Positions 51,944 through 62,382 are shown, counted from the first letter of the stretch. The stretch: 64,000 bases of DNA from Toxorhynchites rutilus septentrionalis (GCF_029784135.1 NC_073746.1:241112307-241176306), one strand, 5' to 3'. Numbers and translations: made by a program. Notes: generated by a model from the letters alone, not told the origin.

Positions 51944-54900
51944 TTACTCGAATGTCGTTTCGAGTTCAAATTCTAAACTAGCTATATCAATTACGTTACT
52001 ACATTGCATAATAATAGTTACATATTTTACAAACATTTTGAGAATTACAATTTTTTTTGATTTTTGTATGCTCCTCAATTGAGGTCTCAAAAGCTCCCCT
52101 ATTGAGAGTCTGCGCCATCCATTGAGCAGAGTAATTAATTTTCGCTGCAATAGTCTCCAAGCTGGCTCCACCCGTACGCACTCACTCAGTTTGTGTTCTA
52201 ATGTTTCGCATCCAATGTTACAGAACAAACAGCTCTCACCATCGGTTCTATTCATTCGGTACATCAATTTTCTATGCTCAAGCTTTCTATGGGTCAACAA
52301 GAAAAGAGTACTCCGTTCACTCGAGGTCAGCTTTCGAAGAGTAATGTTCTTCCAAATGTGTCTCCAGTTCACTGCTGGATACTCACGAGTAACTTTCGGT
52401 ATTTCAGTTTGTTCGATGTAATGGTTTTGTATAGTATCGGCGGAAGGATTTTGTTGGATATGTGGAGGGAGATTTGGGAAAAATGAAAGGATAACTTTTA
52501 AGCAAGGACAATCTGCAGGAGGGGTAGGATTTCGCTGGGAAAGGAAGGACATATAAAAGGGAAGTGACGCTATATCATTCAAGTGTCTATTCAACAGTAA
52601 CGCCTTGCATTTAAAAGCAGGCAACTGCAATTTCAAACCGCCTGCTTCGCTGCTACGCGCCAGCTGTTGCATTGGCACTCGTGCCACGATTCCTCGCCAC
52701 AGAAACGTTCTCATAGTCGATGTCAGCTTTGCCGTATGCGCGGCAGTCGGTGTAAGAATGGATGCGAGATACCATAACTTCGACGTTATGAATGTATTGA
52801 GTAGTGTCACTTTTTGATGCAAAGTTAGCGTACGATACGATTGGAGATAAACTTGCCGAGAGAATGTACATACAAGCGCATCCCAATTTAGCTTATTCAT
52901 CATCCGTATGGAGTTAGCGAAGGTTACTCCCAAAATGCGAACAGTATTGGCGTTTGGCAGCCACGGCATGGTGAGTGGCATGTCGTCAGTGTAGCCCACC
53001 GAGATCGAAACAGATTTCTCTAAACTTAAAATTGCTCTAGAGACTCTCTCGAAGCGTTGGAATGCATCTCGTATACTACCCATTTTTGTACTACACGTGC
53101 TTATTACCGAAACATCATCGGCGTACGCAACAACGAGGTCAGAACCACATATCTCCACGAGTCGTTTGAGCAATGGGTGCAAATAAATTACGAAGAGGTG
53201 CATGGAGAGTGGATCTCCCTGACGAACCGACCTTTCGATGGGGAATGCTACCGAAAGACGCCCGTTTATCAATATGCGTGAGAAAGACAAATCTCCGATT
53301 TTGACGAGTAAATGTACGAGATTCGGATTGAACCCGAGCGAGCACATGTTCCGAAAAAGAAAATCCCGATCAACAAGATCGAAAGCGTGACGGAGATCGA
53401 AAGCTGCCAGTAAACCACGTTGTTTACATTTAATCAGACGAGCGATGCGATCCTTGAGAGCGAGAGTGGCCTGAAAAATGTTTCGGCCGGAATTCGAGCA
53501 TTTTTGGCTGTCGGTAAGCACATGATGGGCACTCATCGTCCTATCCAGACGCTTCTTAAGAATGCGGGAGAGTATTTTATAATCAAAGTTGAGTAACGAG
53601 ATCGGTCTGTATGCATGTACCGTTTGATCATTCCCCTTCTTTTTCACGAGGACGATCACACCGTCAACAAATTCTGCCGGAAAGTTCCCTGACAGTGCTT
53701 CATTTATAACGAGAGTAAGTTCTCTCCAGATGACATCAAACGTTTTGAGGTAAAACTCTCGTGGCAGAGAGTCTTTGCCGGGAGACTTGTTCGGGCTGCT
53801 TGTCTTGATGGCAGTGATAATATCGGACGGAGTTATTTCATCCATACAAGATTCACTTACGGGATCGTTCTCTGGAATCACTCTCGGGCACTCGAATGTG
53901 TTTTCTTCATCTCTTTCCGTCTGACCCGTAACATATAGTGATTTGTAGAAATCGAACATGTACCGCTCTATCGCATCAGCATCTTCGATCAGCTGGTCGT
54001 CTTCGTCACGTAGTTGTGTGATGATTGTTTTTTTCCTATGCCTTTCGCCTAGCTGGAACATTGAGATAGGCTCTCCACAGATAAACGGTTCATTTATGCG
54101 AACGAATGCTTGCGTAAAGTTGCGCTGGAGGGTTAACATTTTCGCTTTCATCCTGTTTATAGTCGCTAACATTACAGGATTACGGTAATAGCCATCGTAC
54201 GCGCGCCTTAATTCAGCGTACATCCGTTGATGTTGTTGATGGAAATCATCGAAGGCGGCCTTCGATTTTCCACGGAAAAAAGATTTTATTTTGGGTTTAG
54301 CATACGACAGCCACCACTGCATCCATGATGTATACTCTCGGCGCCGACGGGTCCAGTATTGCCATTGCACCTGGAACTCGTGTATGTTGTTCGATGTCAG
54401 TAAGTGGGTATGAAGAGACCAAAAGCCACGACCAGGCTTGCGGCCTGATTGGGGAAGGCAAATTCGCGCCGTGACCGCTTTATGGTCAGAAAAAGAGCAC
54501 ACGTGTGTATCGGACGTTCTCAGCATACTACGTAAGCCACGGCTGACGTACATACGGTCCAGGCGAGATGATGAGTTGTATGTAATGTACGTGTGACCGG
54601 GTACATGCGGATTTAGTTGTTCCCAAACATCGAGAAGCTGCAGTTGATGTATGGATGCGAGAAGAGCGGGGCTGTGGTTGTTTCCTGTCGCATCGCACTG
54701 CCGTACAACACAGTTGAAGTCACCTGCTATCAATGTGTGTTCTGCGTTGAGACGAAGATAGTAAGCGAGAGTGTTGTTGAAGAAATTCTCTCTTTCCGAT
54801 CGGAGGTTTGTACCAGATTGAGCGTAGACACAACAGATTGTTGTGTTTTGCACTCTGAGTGCTATTAGTCGCCCGTCTAAGCTTTTCTCCACTTGTGAGA

Positions 54901-55123
54901 ATCGCAAGTGCTCTTTCAGCGCTATTGCCGTTCCCCTACGAGAGTGATCCACATTGCATACCACATTGTAACCAGGCAAGATAAGTTGCTCGTTCTCTAC
55001 CTCTTGCAAGAGTGCGATGTCAATGTTCAAAGTCCGCAAAAAAGTTCGTAATGCATTAAGTTTTGTCGAGTTGGTGATGGTGTTTATGTTTATCGTTGTG
55101 ATGTTATAGCTGGTGAGTGACAT
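51944..55123 (-). CDS. LINE ORF2: endonuclease and reverse transcriptase
   Basis: 1059 residues, uninterrupted. An apurinic-like endonuclease occupies residues 1-220: ITTININ at the start, LLQEVE (40-43, catalytic Glu), AGDFNCVV (133-140) and FSDHK (211-215). The reverse transcriptase spans about 480-720: YRPISLLNFDYKILSRIL, AAFDLRHAFDLVDRD (first Asp), RSVRQGDPLSMHLF, and VAYADDVSV with the YADD box at 667-670. A CLFCNIGC-ETLEHKLSEC knuckle is near the C-terminus. The RPISLLN and RQGDPLS forms point to the L1/Tx1 group and not to Jockey or I. There is no RNase H. All residues expected for activity are in place. Its ATG overlaps the ORF1 stop. Confidence 0.93.
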   Translation of the reverse strand: MSLTSYNITTININTITNSTKLNALRTFLRTLNIDIALLQEVENEQLILPGYNVVCNVDHSRRGTAIALKEHLRFSQVEKSLDGRLIALRVQNTTICCVYAQSGTNLRSERENFFNNTLAYYLRLNAEHTLIAGDFNCVVRQCDATGNNHSPALLASIHQLQLLDVWEQLNPHVPGHTYITYNSSSRLDRMYVSRGLRSMLRTSDTHVCSFSDHKAVTARICLPQSGRKPGRGFWSLHTHLLTSNNIHEFQVQWQYWTRRRREYTSWMQWWLSYAKPKIKSFFRGKSKAAFDDFHQQHQRMYAELRRAYDGYYRNPVMLATINRMKAKMLTLQRNFTQAFVRINEPFICGEPISMFQLGERHRKKTIITQLRDEDDQLIEDADAIERYMFDFYKSLYVTGQTERDEENTFECPRVIPENDPVSESCMDEITPSDIITAIKTSSPNKSPGKDSLPREFYLKTFDVIWRELTLVINEALSGNFPAEFVDGVIVLVKKKGNDQTVHAYRPISLLNFDYKILSRILKKRLDRTMSAHHVLTDSQKCSNSGRNIFQATLALKDRIARLIKCKQRGLLAAFDLRHAFDLVDRDFLFRNMCSLGFNPNLVHLLVKIGDLSFSRILINGRLSVAFPIERSVRQGDPLSMHLFVIYLHPLLKRLVEICGSDLVVAYADDVSVISTCSTKMGSIRDAFQRFERVSRAILSLEKSVSISVGYTDDMPLTMPWLPNANTVRILGVTFANSIRMMNKLNWDALVCTFSRQVYLQSYRTLTLHQKVTLLNTFITSKLWYLASILTPTAAHTAKLTSTMRTFLWRGIVARVPMQQLARSSEAGGLKLQLPAFKCKALLLNRHLNDIASLPFYMSFLSQRNPTPPADCPCLKVILSFFPNLPPHIQQNPSADTIQNHYIEQTEIPKVTREYPAVNWRHIWKNITLRKLTSSERSTLFLLTHRKLEHRKLMYRMNRTDGESCLFCNIGCETLEHKLSECVRVEPAWRLLQRKLITLLNGWRRLSIGELLRPQLRSIQKSKKIVILKMFVKYVTIIMQCSNVIDIASLEFELETTFE

Positions 55124-56121
55124 TATATTTCGTTATCTAACTCCTCACCCGTATCGTCACCGTGGTTTTCTCGCTGCTTCTTGCATGGAGGACGAACAAT
55201 TTTTTTCCGAGCGCCTACCGAAGCTGATGAGGCATCGGTTTCGTTTCCATCGCTTGTTTGGCGTGTAATCATTCGACTAACCGTATTTAGCAGTATCGGC
55301 GGTTCTATAAGAGAGGCACTTTGTTCGGGAAGGTTTGTTTTTGTGGACATTTTCGAAGTCGCGAGCGCAGGTTGGATCTTATTTTGTTGTTGTGTAGATG
55401 GCTGTGTCTGTTCTTTTCCTCTCTCTGCGAGCTTCGTTGCCGACGGTGCGACAAACTGTGTTTTCTGCTTTGATGTGGAAGGTTTCGGAGCGGCTGGTTT
55501 TGGTTCCTTCAGCTTTGCCACATTGGCATAGGATTTCTGCACAAGCAGTTTCTTATTTTGTACACAAGAGATGCCATTGTGTACAAATTCGCTACAGTGA
55601 CGGCATGTTTGCAGCTGACCGGGATACGTTACATTTGTTGATTGACCGTCGATGGTGATGTAGCTTTCGATGTTGCGCTTTACTATCATACGCGCAATGC
55701 GAGCACCAGTCGGACGCCCAGCGAAGCGATATTTACTGTCCCATAGTTGATCGGCGACCGAGAGTACTTCACCGTAGGCACCGAGAAAATCAGCGATTTG
55801 TTCGTTTTTGATATCTTCGGAAAGGTCCGTCAGCTTCACCTCCACCGCTCCATCCTCCAATGTGATCCGAAGTTTGTAGATTTTACCGTCCACTTGGATC
55901 TCGTGCTTGTTGTCGTGTTCTGCTACAATTCTCTGTGACAGCGCTAGGTCAATGACTTTCACAAAAGCACATCCAAGTACTCTACTTGGTTGGAGACGGA
56001 GAACCTGTTCGTATGACAGTCCCAACTTGGTAGCAACAAAATCGTGAAGCTCTTCAAAGGAAGGCTTCTTCGGCACGATCGCATAATCAATGCGAAACGT
56101 GTTTTCGCGTCGAATACTCAT
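55123..56121 (-). CDS. LINE ORF1: RNA-binding protein with one zinc knuckle
   Basis: 332 residues, uninterrupted. Residues 1-165 form a globular part that starts SIRRENTFRIDYAIVPKK; residues 173-186 are the knuckle CRHCSEFVHNGISC (CX2CX4HX4C). The rest is low-complexity, rich in Lys, Ser, Pro and Gln, ending in an acidic tail (DDTGEELDNEI). ORF1 proteins of this kind coat the LINE RNA. The stop TAA shares its last A with the ATG of ORF2. Confidence 0.88.
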   Translation of the reverse strand: MSIRRENTFRIDYAIVPKKPSFEELHDFVATKLGLSYEQVLRLQPSRVLGCAFVKVIDLALSQRIVAEHDNKHEIQVDGKIYKLRITLEDGAVEVKLTDLSEDIKNEQIADFLGAYGEVLSVADQLWDSKYRFAGRPTGARIARMIVKRNIESYITIDGQSTNVTYPGQLQTCRHCSEFVHNGISCVQNKKLLVQKSYANVAKLKEPKPAAPKPSTSKQKTQFVAPSATKLAERGKEQTQPSTQQQNKIQPALATSKMSTKTNLPEQSASLIEPPILLNTVSRMITRQTSDGNETDASSASVGARKKIVRPPCKKQRENHGDDTGEELDNEI

Positions 56122-56628
56122 CGCGGAGAAACTCGCGACGAAAAAAATACGCGAAACAGAAGAATGTTTTTTAAAAATCGATCCGAAACAAAAGAATATA
56201 GCTTGCGTGTGGCTTCTAGGGAGACGACACGACTGCTCCTCTTAGAAGTTGAGCGCTAACTGAGTGCTAACAGAAGTTTGAATTTATTGCATTGTATTTT
56301 CATCAATATTTCAATGAAAAAGGTTTTTATTTAGCGTCTAAACTATCGAACACAACAAATATGTATCCAATCTGAGTTATTAACTCAAGAGAAAGTCATT
56401 GAAAAGAATGTATACCAAATGTTTTGATTCGTTTTGTTCATACTACCCACCACTAACCGTCTATGGCGCTGCGCACAGTACAACTGTAGCCATGTACAGC
56501 GGTAAAATAGGTCGGTACAGGTACAGCGATTGTACCGAGTTGCTTGCATGGTTCTAGCGCTGTACATGGTGACAGACATACAATTTTCGAAGTACAACGC
56601 AAGTACAGCTGTATGTCTGTCATAAGTA

Positions 56629-56905
56629 TTACGCTTGGAGTGCAAGGTTTTGAACATTAATACCTCTTTGCCGATTGTAACGGAGTGTATGTATGATAAT
56701 CACTCCTTTCGAACGACAAAATGTTCAAGAGTTATGTGGTTGTTAACTATAGATCCGGAAACTTGTTTCAATAGCTTAAAAATAGCTTCGAAAACAGACT
56801 ATTCCGTATACAAGCACGCCTATGCATTATTTTCTCTCCCAATTCCGTTTCGTTTCTGCAGCCAAACTAAACGGAGCATTTAGCGAAAAGCGTGGCATCG
56901 ATATC
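56629..56905 (+). promoter_or_regulatory. End module copy 3, right part
   Basis: Continues 51684-51750 after the inserted MITE: acgcttggagtgcaaggttt, gaacgacaaaatgttc, ccggaaacttgtttcaatag, ttccgtatacaagcacgcc. It is nearly identical to 63111-63390. Confidence 0.6.
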
Positions 56906-56910
56906 ACCCT

Positions 56911-57300
56911 TGATTATCACCCACATTACCAACGGTTTCAGTATAACCCTTGGTTCAGACAACGAGAGAACCTAAATGACCTTCTGTGATTCAATCAGAA
57001 CGCGTGGTTCAGTGATGGAGATGATATGCCTCCACTAAATCATAACTAGTGTGTTTAAAGCTACCTGATGTGTTGGTAGTAGCTGCATTGGTTCTAGTGG
57101 TTCAGTAAGAACTCGTGGCTCAGTGATTGAAATAATATGTCATATCCAGTGGGCTTAAAGATACCTGAGGTGTTAACAGTAGCTGACTTGCTTCTGGCAG
57201 TTCAAACAGAACGCGTGGCTCAGTGATTAAGACAATTTGCCTCCACTACGTCCTATCCATCGTGCTTAAAGTTACTTGAGCTGTTGTCAGTAACTAAAGA
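56911..57300 (+). repeat. Tandem repeat of ~107 bp, three units
   Basis: Units share cagaacgcgtggttcagtga, tatgcctccactaaatcata, gtgcttaaagttacctga and gtagctgac. The first 154 bases are the copy of 45758-45913. Confidence 0.75.
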
Positions 57301-57603
57301 GGCATCTGACTTGCCTTCAATTTTTCGACTAGAACGATGAACGTTCTGTTTTCGCTGGCTTCTTCAGTTTTTCGTTTGATTATTATTCAGTCCATCATTC
57401 GCATCCCACGAGTCGCTTGGGAAATAACGGTCCACTGTCAACACTCTGCTTAATATTATTTACTAAAAAGTAACTGAGCATATTTTCTAATTATTTCTCT
57501 CAGTGAAGTGAAGAATGTTTCGCAATTCTCTGATCTGAAATAAAAACTGTGAACATATTTTTATGAATAAACAAACACTAGCGCAAACGAACTCAAGATT
57601 TAC
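57301..57603. other. No gene recognised
   Basis: Spacer before the MITE; nothing evident. Confidence 0.4.
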
Positions 57604-57972
57604 CCAAGACGTGTCTATGGTACTAGGTGAGGCCGTTTCGTCACTAAATTGGTTAGGGGAGTGGTATATGAAAACAGTACGGAAGAAAGCAGAAGGGGAA
57701 TTATTTGCTTGAAGCATGAAAGAGACAGACTGATAAGGTGGGCCAACTTGCTAAAACCACTCTTCAGCCATCTTGGAAGTTAACTGTGTTTTGTTTGTAA
57801 ACAAAACACAATACAATACGCTAGTGCCGAAGCTCGTTCCTGATCAGTCTGTCTCTTTCACGCTTCAAGCAAATAATTCCCCTTCTGCTTTCTTCCGTAC
57901 TGTTTTCATATACCGCTCCTCTACCAACTTAGTGACGAAACGGCCTCACCTAGTACCATAGACCCGTCTTGG
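57604..57972. mobile_element. Palindromic MITE upstream of ARPC3
   Basis: Left arm cccaagacgtgtctatggta...cagaaggggaattatttgctt and right arm in inverse, each ~135 bp, are very alike; the centre holds tgttttgtttgtaaacaaaac, itself a palindrome. A transcript across it would fold into a long hairpin. It ends 155 bases before the ARPC3 start codon. Confidence 0.8.
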
Positions 57973-58127
57973 ATTTACCTATGTCAACTATTTATTTTTC
58001 AACTTGAGCTGTCAAAAGGTTTATCCCAAATATCGAATATAACAAAATATATATTTGAGCCGTGTTTTTAGTAAGATAAATATTGTTGCAAATAATTTAA
58101 TTTTGCGACACATCCGCATCGCATACA

Positions 58128-58781
58128 ATGCCGGTAAATTCGAATCGTATACTATGTATTAGTCATAAACCATATGTTCTTTATCAATAATTAGTCATTA
58201 TGCATTATTGGGAGTGTCCTTGTTTTATAATCTTTTTTTTTTTGCACAAGGCTTACCATTCCCAGATTAAAGACTACTCCCAGTCGGTGGGTAATATGGC
58301 CATCCTCCCATTACGGACCCAATCCAGAGGACCTGCTCCATCGAACACTGGAATCGAGCAGGATATCATTGATGAGTCATTGTACTACTTTAAGGCGAAT
58401 GTGTTCTTCCGCACCTATGAGATCAAGTCGGAGGTGGACCGAGTGCTGATCTACATCACGTTGTACATAACCGAATGCCTGAAGCGATTGCAACGTTGTT
58501 CCAACAAGAACCAAGGATTGCAGGAAATGTACACATTAGCTATTTCTAAGTTCGACATTCCGGGCGAACCAGGGTTCCCGTTGAATGCCGTGTACGCAAA
58601 ACCGGCTACAACAGCGGAGTCCGATTTGATGAAGCAGTATTTGCAGCAGCTTCGCCAGGAGATTGGCATCCGTGTGTGTGAAAAGGTTTTCTCCGGAGAG
58701 GACGGAAAACCAAGCAAGTGGTGGCTTTGCTTTGCAAAGAAGAAGTTTATGGATAAGTCATTGTCAGGACCCGGACAGTGA
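58128..58781 (+). CDS. Arpc3: Arp2/3 complex subunit 3 (p21-Arc)
   Basis: Two coding exons: 58128-58133 supplies only ATG CCG, and 58251-58781 the rest, joined across a 117-bp GTAAAT-CACAAG intron. The protein has 178 residues, the same as the animal family. It reads [81 protein letters not shown] and ends [19 protein letters not shown] with GPGQ, all classic ARPC3 landmarks. ARPC3 helps hold the daughter actin filament in branched networks driven by the seven-part Arp2/3 complex in the cytosol. No damage is visible. A consensus AATAAA follows 65 bases after the stop. The start was chosen because the ARPC3 N-terminus needs Met-Pro before AYHS. Confidence 0.97.
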
Positions 58782-58845
58782 TGTGATTCCATCATAGTAT
58801 TTCGAAAAAGGTAATTTTACAAACTTTTTTTTTATTGAATTGATT

Positions 58846-58851
58846 AATAAA
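58846..58851 (+). terminator. Polyadenylation signal of ARPC3
   Basis: AATAAA 65 bases after the stop codon, with TG/T-rich DNA farther down. Confidence 0.65.
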
Positions 58852-59310
58852 AATATTTCATAATTTCGATAAAATTATTCAGGTAAAATCTTCGAAATTT
58901 CCATTACAGATTTTTTTTTTAAATATATTTTCATTTATGCTCTTTTTGTGTTACCTTCGCGAGGCCGAAAGTTCAATGATTCAATAGATAAAATAAGAAT
59001 CTATATATGTAGTACCTAAACGATTACTTTCGGCTTGGTTAACCATGAATTAATTGATTGTTCACAATTTTACAATTCATTTGCAATGGACAATTTCCCA
59101 ATTTTCTGTACGTTGGCCTCCATGCATCGGGTGGCATGTAATGTAGATCAATCATTTGTTGCTGGTGTAAATCTTTCACGAAAGTGTCTTTCCACTTTCG
59201 TGAAAGATTTACAAGGATTTGACATACGATAGTGGGTTTTCCTCGAGCTTGCTGTAAGTCGTTGAATAGTTTCCGGAACCACATCAACTCCTAACATCCA
59301 TCTTGGAGGC

Positions 59311-59365
59311 GAATGAACTGAAAAATTGAAAGCCTCTAATACAAACAAAGAAAGAAGAAACATCC
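59311..59365 (+). repeat. Short 3'-tail repeat, copy 2
   Basis: Ggaggcgaatgaactg, gaaagcctct, acaaacaaagaaagaagaa; the pair of 5533-5591. It abuts the copia fragment after it. Confidence 0.5.
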
Positions 59366-59950
59366 ATTCACCAACGCTACGATTTCGGCCCCATCGAGGA
59401 AAGTCGACACATGTTTGCTTCCTTGATCCTCAGTCCACGAGATCGTCGCCGAACTTCAGCAGAAATCCGAAATGCGTTTTTTTTCTTCGTCGCCGGTCCA
59501 ATCGGCGTTCACGAAACACACCGTCTCGCCGCATCCCGATCCCAGGTGCAGATGATGGTTCTTTGTGGTCTTTAGGTATCGAAGGACTCTCTTGATTTCG
59601 GTCCAGGCGCGGTTTGTTGGGTTTGTGACTTTTCTGCCTAGCATTGAAACGGATACCCAGGATGTCCAGTCGATGCAAGCTCCTGCTTTTGCTTGAGGTA
59701 TCCGGGCCAATCGGCCTTTTCGATGGTTTGGCTTGATCGTTTTCGAATCAGCTTTATATATCTTGCTTGATCGAGAGTGTAGTAGTCACCGTCCCTCGTC
59801 ACGTGAATCGCAAGAAGTGTTTGAGTTCACCTAAACAAGAAACCTTGAAGTGTTGCTGGAACTGTTGACGAATCTCCTCAAAATCATCCTCGGAGTTGCT
59901 GGAGTACATGTCTTGTTGCAGTTCCGCGTATAGATAGGCGTTCTTTATGT
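59366..59950 (-). pseudogene. Copia pol C-terminal fragment (RT end, RNase H)
   Basis: On the minus strand, pieces in different frames read FQQHFKVSCLGELKHFLRF (RT thumb), NPTNRAWTEIKRVLRYLKTT and VCFVNADWTGDEE (RNase H, normally DADWAGD). Compare VKRIMRYLRGT and FTDADWGG in the complete copia at 44460-44560. Several shifts and stops are present. It is a different copia family from the complete one. Confidence 0.75.
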
Positions 59951-60216
59951 CTTTCTACAGTCATTCCATGCCGAACCGATATAGTGGATCTCAGATTTTA
60001 GTGAAAATAGGTAATTTTTTTCTTTATTACAAAACATTAGACCCGTATTTTTTAGTTTTTCATTGGGACGATTATTTCCATTTTAGGGTGGGGCGAAATA
60101 TCATGTTTTCCCCTTTTTTCCACAAATCTAATAACTTTAGAAAAGGACTTATCTGCGTTATTTTTATCCCATCTGTTTATTTATTTTATTTAGATCATTT
60201 AGCAAACCAGCTGTAA

Positions 60217-60536
60217 GGGTGGGTTTAGACTAGGGATATATTCATGTGAAGAAATATGATGAGATTTATAGAAATCGCATCAACCGTTTACACTAGCGTA
60301 AACTTCTATAATGAATGTATTCATATCTTCGGTGAATTTATTCACCTGAAGTAGAACTGCATCCAACTTTAGTGATTTCTCACCAGTGAGAAATTCACAA
60401 GCGTTTACATATGCTGAATTTATTCAAGTTATATATACCTCGAATAAGTGTATCATATTTATTCTCACCCGTTTACACCTATTTTCACGTGAATAAATCC
60501 ATCTATACTATAGATCTCCCTAATGTAAACCCGCCA
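60217..60536 (+). mobile_element. MITE family M copy 4
   Basis: From gggtgggtttagactaggg to atgtaaacccgcca. It keeps the central tttctcaccagtgagaaattc palindrome lost in copies 3 and 5. Confidence 0.75.
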
Positions 60537-60890
60537 CAACAGAGCCGAATTTATCGTGTACATTTTTTCTCATGTTGTATATGACACAGTAGCCATTTTA
60601 GTCGTAAGAATATTCCTATTGTTCGAATGTTCACAGTTGGGCTATATACACAGCGAGACTGTTGATATGAGGCTTCCATTGTTGTGTTATAAATAGCATT
60701 ACCGATGCAGCAGACCGTAATGTGAGCGGTAAGGGACTGGCGTTACCATCACATGATGATTGTTGCGCGGACGTAGCAGCTAGAATAACACACAAAGATA
60801 GTTAGTTGAGGGCCCTGAGTTATTAGCTCGTGATTGTTCGCTTAGTAGCGGACACGCAACCAATTAGGATACGAAGACCCCCTTGTGCAT
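60537..60890 (+). repeat. Repeat family K, copy 3
   Basis: Nearly identical to 46031-46385, with a short gap (tagcattaccgat versus tagcacccattaccgat). Confidence 0.8.
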
Positions 60891-60930
60891 TTGATACGCC
60901 AAAATGTGGCACTGTATTGATCGATTCTCT

Positions 60931-61108
60931 TCATTGACTTTTTTTTTCGATTACCACAGCTTTGCAGACAGATTTTACGCCATTTTTGCGACACGGTCCC
61001 GGACAATCGAACACATCAGGAAATGCTTTTACCGCTGAGTTATTAAGGAAAGAGAATGTCGATGAAGAGAATCGATCAATGCAGATAGGTCCTTTTCAAA
61101 AGTTACGC
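60931..61108 (-). mobile_element. MITE related to 11383-11617, copy 3
   Basis: Same as 46411-46612 apart from a ~14-base gap after cacggtccc. Confidence 0.65.
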
Positions 61109-61805
61109 GAGAAATGACTTTTCCCAGAAATTAAAAATTCATAACTTTTGAAATATTGAAGCGATTTTTAAGATCGACATATCAAATCGAAGGCAATGTC
61201 TAGTCTTCTTTGAAGAAGTACTGAAAAAAAATCGATTTTAATTTCATAATTATTGGTTGTATTTGTTTTTTATAGTTTACATACATAAGTTAGTTTCGGG
61301 ACCAATGGCGCCATATATTTTTTTGAAAGCTGAGGTCCATCGATCAACTTTGAAAAATCATAACTTAAAAACGAAAGAAAACATCTCTCTGATCTTTGGA
61401 TATGTGATAAAAAACCTCAGCTCCCAAGAAAAAATATAAAAAATATGGTGCTCTTGGTCCCGAGACCATGTAAACTATAAAAAACAAATACAATCAATAA
61501 TTACGAAAGCAAAGTCCAATTTTTCTCAACTTTGGTATTTTTTTTAAAAAAAAGGCCAGCTTTGATTTGATTTGATATATCGATCATCTAAATCGGTCGA
61601 GTAGTTTAAAAGTTATGAATTTGGAAAAGATGGAAAAAAAGATTTTTCGGACCACCCTAAAATCGAAATGGTTACCGCGAAAAAATAAACAAATATGGAT
61701 CTAATATTTTGCAATAAAGATCAAAACCACAAATTTTGACGAAAATCTGAGAACCGTTATATCGGTTTGGCATGGAATGGCTGTACACTGATGTCGCTTT
61801 TTACG
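61109..61805 (+). repeat. Block P, copy 2
   Basis: Copy of 46613-47314. Continues without a break into tttttacgcggcttttttac, the intact target of the 3.2-kb element. Confidence 0.8.
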
Positions 61806-62073
61806 CAGTTATTTTTTACGCGGCTTTTTTACGCTGTTATTGAATTTTACGCGGATTTCGGAATTAATGCGGATTTTGGAATTTACGCGGATTTCGAAAT
61901 TTACGCAATTTTTTTCTACGTAGCAACCGCGTAAAAATTTAATGTGCTAATTGATGTGAATTTTCACGAAATAAGTTTGTATAACATGTATCACAGATTA
62001 GTAGCTGAGAAATAAAAGGAGAAATAGAAATCATGATTTAACAATGAAAAAAAATGGAGTTGATCAATTGTGA
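61806..62073. repeat. Block Q start: tacgcggat-rich repeat
   Basis: Repeated words ttacgcggatttcg and aatttacgcgg; corresponds to 50522-50710 but has about 60 extra bases after gcaaccgcgta. No gene. Confidence 0.6.
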
Positions 62074-62382
62074 GGGTGGGTTTAAACTATTGATTCATTC
62101 GTGTGAAGAAATATGATGAGATTTATAGAAATCGCATCAACCGTTTACACTAGCGCGAACTTAAATAATGAATTTATTCATATTTTCGGTGAATTTATTC
62201 ACCTGAAGTAGAACTGCATCCAACTTTAGTGATTACTAACTTCTAACACTCTATACATATATACCTCGAAGAAATGTATCATATATATTCTCACCCGTTT
62301 ACCCGATTTATTCACACGTTTATCTATTTTCGGGTGAATAAATCCATCTATAGCTATAGATCTTCCTAATGTAAACCAGCCA
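62074..62382 (+). mobile_element. MITE family M copy 5
   Basis: Twin of 50711-51019 within the duplicated block. Confidence 0.75.

Larger units (their letters stand above)
51868..56579 (-). mobile_element. L1/Tx1-like LINE, both frames open
   Basis: Minus-strand LINE with ORF1, ORF2 and an A tail (22-base T run at 51868-51889 on the plus strand). A 9-mer acaattttc at 51859-51867 and 56580-56588 may be the target duplication. The 5' boundary is uncertain because 56455-56579 resembles the surrounding MITE. ORF1 and ORF2 overlap by one base in TAATG, suited to stop-restart translation. Neither frame has a stop or shift. Confidence 0.85.
51751..56628. mobile_element. MITE with TTA duplication, host of a LINE
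   Basis: Ends TACCATGGACAGACATACA and TGTATGTCTGTCATAAGTA are inverted with two mismatches, and TTA flanks each side (51748-51750, 56629-56631). The uninterrupted site at 63106-63118 reads gagagttacgcgtgg. The three-base TTA duplication fits PIF/Harbinger. The element is rich in tgtac words. Nearly all of its length is the LINE inside it. Confidence 0.8.
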
